In this document: positions 59,093 through 64,000 of the stretch, piece by piece | Position numbering within the stretch: position 1 is the stretch's first letter | How the letters are laid out: each line of letters starts with the position of its first letter | Origin: an uncultured Alistipes sp. | GTDB taxonomy: Bacteria > Bacteroidota > Bacteroidia > Bacteroidales > Rikenellaceae | Assembly (NCBI GenBank): GCA_910587675.1 | Contig: CAJUMU010000001.1 | Coordinates: 1 to 64,000, forward strand | Direction: 5' to 3' | DNA length: 64,000 nt | Program-made: the position numbers and the translations under genes | The notes under the pieces: model-generated | What the model saw: the letters and a program-made list of their open reading frames with translations, nothing else | Databases searched by the model: none | What the model was told of the DNA's origin: nothing

Positions 59093-59713
59093 TTACTTTT
59101 CGTCTATCAACGAACGGATATTCTGTATCAACATGCTGACGGCCACAGAATTGAATCCGCCCTCGGGAATTATCACGTCGGCGTACTTCTTCGACGGCTC
59201 CACGAATTCGTCGTGCATGGGCTTCACCGTGCCGATATATTGGTCGATCACCGACTGCATGCTGCGCCCGCGGTTGCACACGTCGCGCAGAATGCGGCGT
59301 GCGAGGCGTATATCGGCGTCGGTATCCACAAATACCTTTATATCCATCAAGTCGCGCAACTCCTTGTTCTCGAAGATCAGGATTCCGTCGATGATTATCA
59401 CCTTGGAGGGTTTCACGGTCACCGTCTCGTCCGTGCGATTGTGGTCGACGAACGAATAGACGGGATGCGCTATCGGCACATTATTCTTGAGCGCCTTGAT
59501 ATGGTCGACCAACATGTCGGTATCGAACGCCTGCGGGTGGTCGTAATTGAGTTTGGCGCGCTCCTCGTACGTGAGTTCCGCGTGGGCCTTATAATAGTAG
59601 TCATGGCACAGCGTCGCCACGTCGTCGTGAACGAACGCCTCTTGCAATCGCTTTACGAGCGTGCTTTTGCCCGATCCCGAGCCGCCCGCAACACCTATTA
59701 CCGTCACTTTCAT
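59093..59713 (-). CDS. udk: Uridine kinase
   Basis: A 206-residue enzyme phosphorylating uridine and cytidine. P-loop GVAGGSGSGKSTLVKRL, HDYYYKA, NYDHPQAFDTD and RRILRDVCNRGRSMQSVIDQY are hallmarks. Length is normal. Upstream gyrB ends in a terminator, so udk probably has its own unrecognised promoter. Confidence 0.97.
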   Translation of the reverse strand: MKVTVIGVAGGSGSGKSTLVKRLQEAFVHDDVATLCHDYYYKAHAELTYEERAKLNYDHPQAFDTDMLVDHIKALKNNVPIAHPVYSFVDHNRTDETVTVKPSKVIIIDGILIFENKELRDLMDIKVFVDTDADIRLARRILRDVCNRGRSMQSVIDQYIGTVKPMHDEFVEPSKKYADVIIPEGGFNSVAVSMLIQNIRSLIDEK

Positions 59714-59728
59714 AAACCTTCGTTATAA

Positions 59729-59762
59729 AAAACGGGGGATCGCCCGTTGAAAGGCAATCCCC
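59729..59762 (-). terminator. Intrinsic terminator of gyrB
   Basis: A 10-bp stem (GGGGATTGCC on the minus strand) with one G-U pair that exists only on that strand, followed by CGTTTTTTAT. Confidence 0.88.
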
Positions 59763-59774
59763 GCAATCCGATTT

Positions 59775-61736
59775 TTAAGCGTCTATGTTCGCATAATGCG
59801 CATTCTTCTCGATGAACTCGCGGCGGGGCGGCACGTCGTCGCCCATGAGCATCGAGAACACGCGGTCCGCCTCGGCCGCATTCTCGATATTCACCTGACG
59901 AAGTATGCGGGTTTCGGGATTCATGGTGGTCTCCCACAACTGGTGGGCATTCATCTCGCCGAGACCTTTGTAACGCTGTATGTGAACGCCCTTCACGCCC
60001 AACTCCTCGGTGATGGCGTCGCGCTCCTGCTCGGTCCAGCAGTAACGTTCGCGGTTGCCTTTCTTCACCAAATAGAGCGGCGGGGTAGCGATATATACGT
60101 GTCCGTTCTCTATGAGCTCCTTCATCTTGCGGAAGAAGAAGGTGAGCATGAGGGTGGCGATATGTGCGCCGTCGACATCGGCATCGGTCATGATGATGAT
60201 CTTGTCGTAACGCAGCTTCTCCAGATTCAGGGCTTTGCTGTCCTCCTCGGTGCCGATGCTCACGCCCAAGGCGATGAACATGTTCTTGATCTCCTCGTTG
60301 TCCCACATACGGTGCTCCTGCGCCTTTTCGATGTTCAGGATCTTACCGCGCAACGGCATGATGGCTTGGAAATTACGGTCGCGGCCCTGCTTCGCCGTAC
60401 CGCCTGCCGAATCTCCCTCGACGAAGAATATCTCGGCTATCGAACGGTCGCGGCTCGAACAGTCGGCCAGCTTGCCCGGGAGTCCCGCGCCCGAAAGCAC
60501 CGTCTTGCGCTGCACAGCCTCGCGTGCGTGTCGCGCCGCATGTCGTGCCGTGGCGGCCAGAATGACTTTCTGCACGATGGCCTTGGCATCCTTGGGATGC
60601 TCCTCCAGATAGTTGGTCAGAGCGGCCGAAACGGCTTGATCCACCGCGGCGCTCACCTCGTCGTTGCCCAGCTTGGTCTTGGTCTGGCCCTCGAACTGCG
60701 GCTCGGCGACCTTGACTGATACTACGGCCGTGAGTCCCTCGCGGAAGTCGTCACCGCTGATGTCGAACTTCAGCTTGGCCAGCATACCCGACTCGTCGGC
60801 ATACTTTTTCAGCGTGCGGGTCAGTGCGCGGCGGAATCCCGTAAGGTGGGTACCGCCCTCTATCGTGTTGATATTGTTGACGTACGAGTGCACGTTCTCC
60901 GAATAGGAGTCGTTGTACTGCATGGCCACCTCCACGGGAACGCCGTTCTTCTCGGTGTCGAGATAGATGATCGACTCGATGATCGAGGTGCCGCGCGTCT
61001 CGTCGAGATACTGCACGAACTCCTTGAGTCCGTCTTTCGAGAAGAAGTACTCGCTCTTGTCCTCGCCGTTTTCGTCTTTCTGACGTTTGTCGGTCAGCGT
61101 CAGGTGGATGCCTTTGTTCAGGAAAGCCAACTCGCGCAGACGGTTCGCCAGAATATCGTATTTGTATTCGGTCGTATGGGTGAAAATCGATCCGTCGGGC
61201 TTGAAGGTGATGATGGTGCCTCGGTCCTCGCACTCGCCGACGATCTCCATCTTCGACGTGGGCGCGCCCTTGCTGTAAGTCTGTTTGTAGATCTTGCCGC
61301 CGCGGTGGATCTCGGCGATGAGCAGAGTCGAAAGCGCGTTCACGCACGATACGCCCACGCCGTGCAGACCGCCCGAGACCTTATAGCTGCCCTTGTCGAA
61401 CTTACCGCCCGCATGGAGCACCGTAAGCACCACTTCGAGAGCCGATTTGCCCTCTTTCTCGTGGTAGTCGGTCGGGATTCCTCGACCGTTGTCCTTGACG
61501 GTTATCGAGTTGTCTTCGTTTATGGTGACCTCTATGTGCGAGCAGTAGCCTGCCAGCGCCTCGTCGATAGAGTTGTCGACCACCTCGTAAACCAAATGGT
61601 GAAGACCCTTTTCGCCGATGTCGCCTATATACATGGCCGGACGTTTGCGGACTGCTTCCAAGCCCTCCAACACCTGAATATTCGACGCCGAATATTCTTC
61701 TTCCTGCTTCTTGACGATTTCTTGTTCCGTATTCAT
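59775..61736 (-). CDS. gyrB: DNA gyrase subunit B
   Basis: 653 residues, ATPase subunit of gyrase. GHKL motifs VYEVVDNSIDEALAGYC and VKDNGRGIPTDYHEKEGKSALE, the GGLHGVGVSCVNALS lid, and the TOPRIM region FVEGDSAGGTAKQGRDRNFQA are intact. Length and the EGDSAGG...QAIMPLRGKILN block favour GyrB over ParE. A -7 box (61775-61768) lies 32 bases upstream. Confidence 0.97.
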   Translation of the reverse strand: MNTEQEIVKKQEEEYSASNIQVLEGLEAVRKRPAMYIGDIGEKGLHHLVYEVVDNSIDEALAGYCSHIEVTINEDNSITVKDNGRGIPTDYHEKEGKSALEVVLTVLHAGGKFDKGSYKVSGGLHGVGVSCVNALSTLLIAEIHRGGKIYKQTYSKGAPTSKMEIVGECEDRGTIITFKPDGSIFTHTTEYKYDILANRLRELAFLNKGIHLTLTDKRQKDENGEDKSEYFFSKDGLKEFVQYLDETRGTSIIESIIYLDTEKNGVPVEVAMQYNDSYSENVHSYVNNINTIEGGTHLTGFRRALTRTLKKYADESGMLAKLKFDISGDDFREGLTAVVSVKVAEPQFEGQTKTKLGNDEVSAAVDQAVSAALTNYLEEHPKDAKAIVQKVILAATARHAARHAREAVQRKTVLSGAGLPGKLADCSSRDRSIAEIFFVEGDSAGGTAKQGRDRNFQAIMPLRGKILNIEKAQEHRMWDNEEIKNMFIALGVSIGTEEDSKALNLEKLRYDKIIIMTDADVDGAHIATLMLTFFFRKMKELIENGHVYIATPPLYLVKKGNRERYCWTEQERDAITEELGVKGVHIQRYKGLGEMNAHQLWETTMNPETRILRQVNIENAAEADRVFSMLMGDDVPPRREFIEKNAHYANIDA

Positions 61737-61767
61737 TAGTTATATAATCTGTCTTTGTTCAAACATG

Positions 61768-61775
61768 CAAAAATA
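61768..61775 (-). promoter_or_regulatory. -7 box of gyrB
   Basis: Minus-strand TATTTTTG, matches TAnnTTTG, predicted leader ~25 bases. Confidence 0.55.
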
Positions 61776-61831
61776 GCATTTTTTATCGACTCTTGCAAAT
61801 CGACGACACGCGTTCCGCGCACTTGCGGACG

Positions 61832-62563
61832 CTATTCTTCGGAGAAACTCTTCTCGACGTCGATCTCCGTAATCTTGCCCTTCGAAAAGAGGATCGTTCG
61901 CGCGGGAAATTGCTCGATAAGGGCCGTGTTGTGCGTCGACATAATGATCGCGCATCCCGAGGCCGCGATCTCCCGAAACAGACGCATTATGCCGTCGGCC
62001 GTCACGGGGTCGAGGTTTCCCGTCGGCTCATCGGCGAGCAGCAGGCGCGGAGCGTTCAGCAAAGCGCGGGCTATGACCAGACGCTGTTGTTCGCCGCCCG
62101 ACAACTCGTGCGGCATCTTATAGGCCTTGTTGCTCAAACCCGCCACCGACAGTACCTCGTCGATGCGGCGGCGGATATCCGCCTCTTTTTTCCACCCCGT
62201 GGCCTTCATCACGTCGTAAAGGTTGAAGAAGGCGTTGCGGTCGTCCAGCAACTGGTAATCCTGAAAGACTATGCCCATGCGGCGACGCAAGTGGGGGATG
62301 TCTCCGCGTCTTAATCTTCGCAGATCCATACCCGCAACGCGACCCTCGCCCTCAAGGAGTTGAACCTCGGCATATAAAGTTTTGAGCAAAGTGCTTTTTC
62401 CGCTGCCGACGCGGCCTATGAAATAGACCAGCTCGCCCGACGCGACCGTGAGATTCACATCCGACAACACCAACTCGTCGTCCGACTTTATACGGCGCGA
62501 ATCGCCGTCGGAGTGATAAATAGCGACATTGCGCAACTCTACAACATTATTCGTCCTGTCCAT
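61832..62563 (-). CDS. ftsE: FtsE-type ABC ATPase
   Basis: 243 residues: Walker A GRVGSGKSTLLKTLYAE, signature ELSGGEQQRLVIARAL, Walker B LLLADEPTGNLD, and STHNTALIEQFPARTI. The similarity pattern fits FtsE, which with membrane partner FtsX links division to cell-wall hydrolases. ftsX is not adjacent here, so a LolD-type role is the main alternative. It has its own -7 box 73 bases upstream. Confidence 0.85.
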   Translation of the reverse strand: MDRTNNVVELRNVAIYHSDGDSRRIKSDDELVLSDVNLTVASGELVYFIGRVGSGKSTLLKTLYAEVQLLEGEGRVAGMDLRRLRRGDIPHLRRRMGIVFQDYQLLDDRNAFFNLYDVMKATGWKKEADIRRRIDEVLSVAGLSNKAYKMPHELSGGEQQRLVIARALLNAPRLLLADEPTGNLDPVTADGIMRLFREIAASGCAIIMSTHNTALIEQFPARTILFSKGKITEIDVEKSFSEE

Positions 62564-62635
62564 CAGTTATGCGTAATTACTTTCCGTGGTTCGCGACGCT
62601 CGCCGCCGCGGGCGGCAAAACTTCGCATCAACTTA

Positions 62636-62643
62636 CAAAAATA
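62636..62643 (-). promoter_or_regulatory. -7 box of ftsE
   Basis: Minus-strand TATTTTTG, matches TAnnTTTG, giving a ~66-base leader. Confidence 0.45.
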
Positions 62644-62704
62644 GCCATTTTCCGCGAATCGGACAATAGGGGCAGAGGAAAAATAATTTTTCATCTCGAT
62701 ATTT

Positions 62705-62804
62705 CGATATCGCGATGCGATATCGGCAGTTCGCCGACGCCCCCACGCGGCGGACTGCAACTCGTTTTACACTCGTATGCGTCCTGCCGCCGTCGGCGAA
62801 CAGC
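62705..62804 (-). repeat. R1 intergenic repeat, copy c (downstream of tmRNA)
   Basis: A full copy, ~100 bases. The terminal stem is GATATCGC-GAT-GCGATATC (62706-62724), a second compensatory variant. Read on the minus strand it starts about 10 bases after the T-run of the tmRNA terminator. Confidence 0.85.
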
Positions 62805-62814
62805 CTCGCCATAC

Positions 62815-62845
62815 AAAAAAAATGCGGTCCGAATCCGAACCGCAT
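62815..62845 (-). terminator. Intrinsic terminator of the tmRNA gene
   Basis: ATGCGGT/ACCGCAT 7-bp stem (extended by CCG/CGG pairing) followed on the minus strand by eight T. Confidence 0.92.
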
Positions 62846-62853
62846 CGACCTCG

Positions 62854-63254
62854 TGGAGGCGGCGGGAGTCGAACCCGCGTCCAAACAAGGAGCCCCAAGG
62901 CTTTCTACACGTTTATTCTGCGCTTGATCCTCTTGCGCGGGATGGCCGCAGACGACCTGACCCTTTGCCGCAGTCTCTTAAATCTCATACGGCAACCGAG
63001 ACGCATGCCGCACTATCCCTAAATTGATGATACCCCGTATGAACGAGCCGCTAAAGGGCGGAGCAGCCGTTCGGGATACTCGTCGTCAAGCCTCCTCGGG
63101 CCCGACGATTAAGCCGATTTTCCTTGAAAATTAGGCAGCGAGTGCATAGCTGTTATTGCCATTTGTAGTTCGAGTGTTGATATTTACGAGCTACCACACA
63201 ACGCTCGACGTGCTTACGAAAGAACTCTGCAAGCTGTCAAAACCGGTCGCCCCC
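62854..63254 (-). ncRNA. ssrA: Transfer-messenger RNA (tmRNA)
   Basis: About 401 bases, rescues stalled ribosomes. The 5' end GGGGGCG (63254-63248) pairs with the 3' CGCCTCC (62861-62855) as a 7-bp acceptor stem with one G-U; the discriminator is A. The T arm GCGGG-TTCGACT-CCCGC is intact and GACCGG...TTTTGACAG follows the 5' end as usual. The CCA tail is not encoded (genomic CGA follows). The tag reading frame is at 63160-63131. Own promoter box upstream and a strong terminator downstream. Confidence 0.97.
63131..63160 (-). other. tmRNA tag reading frame, GNNSYALAA
   Basis: GGC AAT AAC AGC TAT GCA CTC GCT GCC TAA on the minus strand. The resume codon GGC is inferred from other Bacteroidales tags of the form G...YALAA; the YALAA end is the usual degradation signal. 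Confidence 0.85.
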
Positions 63255-63266
63255 GATCCGACGATG

Positions 63267-63274
63267 CAAAAATA
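63267..63274 (-). promoter_or_regulatory. -7 box of the tmRNA gene
   Basis: Minus-strand TATTTTTG followed by C, 12 bases before the mature 5' end, consistent with a short leader removed by RNase P. Confidence 0.6.
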
Positions 63275-63324
63275 GTGAAAAAATTTATAAATCCGAATGC
63301 GGGATCGAAAATCTTTCCGCACGA

Positions 63325-64000
63325 TCAACCGATGATCCACTTGCTTTTGGGCAGGAACGATATCAACTTGGCCGTAACATAACAACTTACGAAGGTGGCG
63401 ACGGCTATGCTCGGTATCGCCGCGACGGTAGGCAGCGCCAATGTGTTCTTGAACACTCCGACCCACAACCCGAGCCAGAATATGTGCATCAGGAACATGC
63501 CGTAACTCAACTTCGACATGTCGGTCACGATACGCGGAGCCTCGGGAGCCGATATGCAGGTGAAGAGCAGGAACGTTCCTAACGTAAGCGTCACGCAGTT
63601 GATCGTGCAAAACGCCCATCCGACCTCAAGCACGGGCGTCTCGAGGATCACGCCCGGGACCGCCTGCGCATAGAACGAATATATGGTCGCCGCCGCGCCA
63701 GCCGTCATCGCCGCGAATCCCACTGCCAGCCTTTTGGCGCGGCTCCAGTCGAGATGCACGCGTATGTAGTGCGCCAGCACCATATATCCCACGTAACCCG
63801 AGAAATTCCACAACATGTGGTATTCGTTCCAGAAGCACTGTCCCCACACCTCGCCGAACCAGCGGTTGAGATAAGGTATGCAAGTCGAGAGCAGGAACAG
63901 TCCGATGAAGAACAACTCCTCGCGCGCCGTCGCCTTTTCGAGCCAAGGCGATATGATCGGAATGAACAGATAGAGGCCTATCAAAGGATACATGAACCAG
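63325..64000 (-). CDS. Acyltransferase-3 family membrane protein, C-terminal part (cut by right edge)
   Basis: About 225 residues are in the window; the frame stays open past base 64000 (…WFMYPLIGLYLFIPIISPWL), so the Met at 63993 is internal. Five to seven hydrophobic helices, the HMLWNFSGYVGYMVLAHYI segment and the closing SYGMFLMHIFWLGLWVG are typical of OafA/YrhL-type acyltransferases that O-acetylate surface glycans. The N-terminal catalytic His region is outside the window. Confidence 0.82.
   Translation of the reverse strand, partial: WFMYPLIGLYLFIPIISPWLEKATAREELFFIGLFLLSTCIPYLNRWFGEVWGQCFWNEYHMLWNFSGYVGYMVLAHYIRVHLDWSRAKRLAVGFAAMTAGAAATIYSFYAQAVPGVILETPVLEVGWAFCTINCVTLTLGTFLLFTCISAPEAPRIVTDMSKLSYGMFLMHIFWLGLWVGVFKNTLALPTVAAIPSIAVATFVSCYVTAKLISFLPKSKWIIG

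Noticed and set aside
59775..61736. Reading 59775-61736 as parE
   Set aside because: Length, the EGDSAGGTAKQGRDRNFQA block and GKILNIEKA are closer to GyrB; the partner subunit gene is not in the window.
8209..62804. R1/R2 repeats as a CRISPR array
   Set aside because: Copies are dispersed singly between genes, are internally structured and have no spacers or cas genes.
62854..62878. The TTCGA-containing arm as an ordinary tRNA
   Set aside because: It is the T arm of the tRNA-like domain of tmRNA; no anticodon arm is present.
62569..63027. Several short open frames in 62569-63027
   Set aside because: They run through the R1 repeat and the tmRNA gene, whose folding and tag are clear; the Ser/Arg-rich peptides resemble no protein.

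Overview
The window is chromosomal DNA of a GC-rich member of the Bacteroidales, most likely Rikenellaceae (Alistipes-like); that placement is an inference. The support is: Bacteroidetes-type promoters (TAnnTTTG -7 boxes, sometimes with TTTG about 20 bases upstream) in front of many genes, little Shine-Dalgarno sequence, Bacteroidetes-specific surface proteins (PF14121-type porin, FISUMP-type lipoprotein, DUF3298 lipoprotein), a ferredoxin-linked 2-oxoacid oxidoreductase operon, and a tmRNA whose tag reads GNNSYALAA. No phage, insertion sequence, CRISPR array, rRNA or ordinary tRNA is visible. Coding density is high and nearly everything is core metabolism.

Layout. 0-5.5 kb: start of an OPT transporter (cut by the left edge), manC, then an envelope group (pssA, porin, lytic transglycosylase). 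5.5-14.3 kb: acyl-CoA ligase, queG, prs, engB, a large surface lipoprotein, a two-CDGSH iron-sulfur protein, and nfeD-floA. 14.3-19.6 kb: a SPOR-type secreted protein overlapping trkH, a membrane sensor-like protein that stops after its HAMP region, and mtaB. 19.6-23.1 kb: an overlapping operon of a metal ABC permease, an LptF/G permease and fmt. 23-33 kb: glycerol-1-phosphate dehydrogenase, mgsA, the korDABC operon, a DUF3298 lipoprotein, and serC-serA-DUF1015. 33-37 kb: the tight operon yicC-gmk-nadD-DUF3109-M23/LysM peptidase, driven by a near-perfect promoter. 37-44.5 kb: yggS, a lipoprotein with a C9 tract in its leader, a GH99-like glycosidase, a C69 dipeptidase, a 39-residue membrane peptide and lpdA.

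44.6-46.6 kb is a visibly AT-richer patch holding two tandem paralogues of an unrecognised exported protein, the first broken by one missing base. 46.6-59 kb: truA, a beta-helix protein, then dapB-lepB-yigZ-uvrA-M16 peptidase-O-methyltransferase and mutS. 59-64 kb: udk, gyrB, ftsE, tmRNA, and an acyltransferase cut by the right edge.

The least expected content is between the genes. Five copies of a structured ~100-base repeat (R1) always lie downstream of a gene in the same relative orientation. Three begin directly at a stop codon, and the terminal hairpin shows compensatory base changes. A second palindromic repeat (R2) has three copies. These repeats, the frameshifted tandem lipoprotein pair, and the HAMP protein without an output domain are the best candidates for something undescribed.
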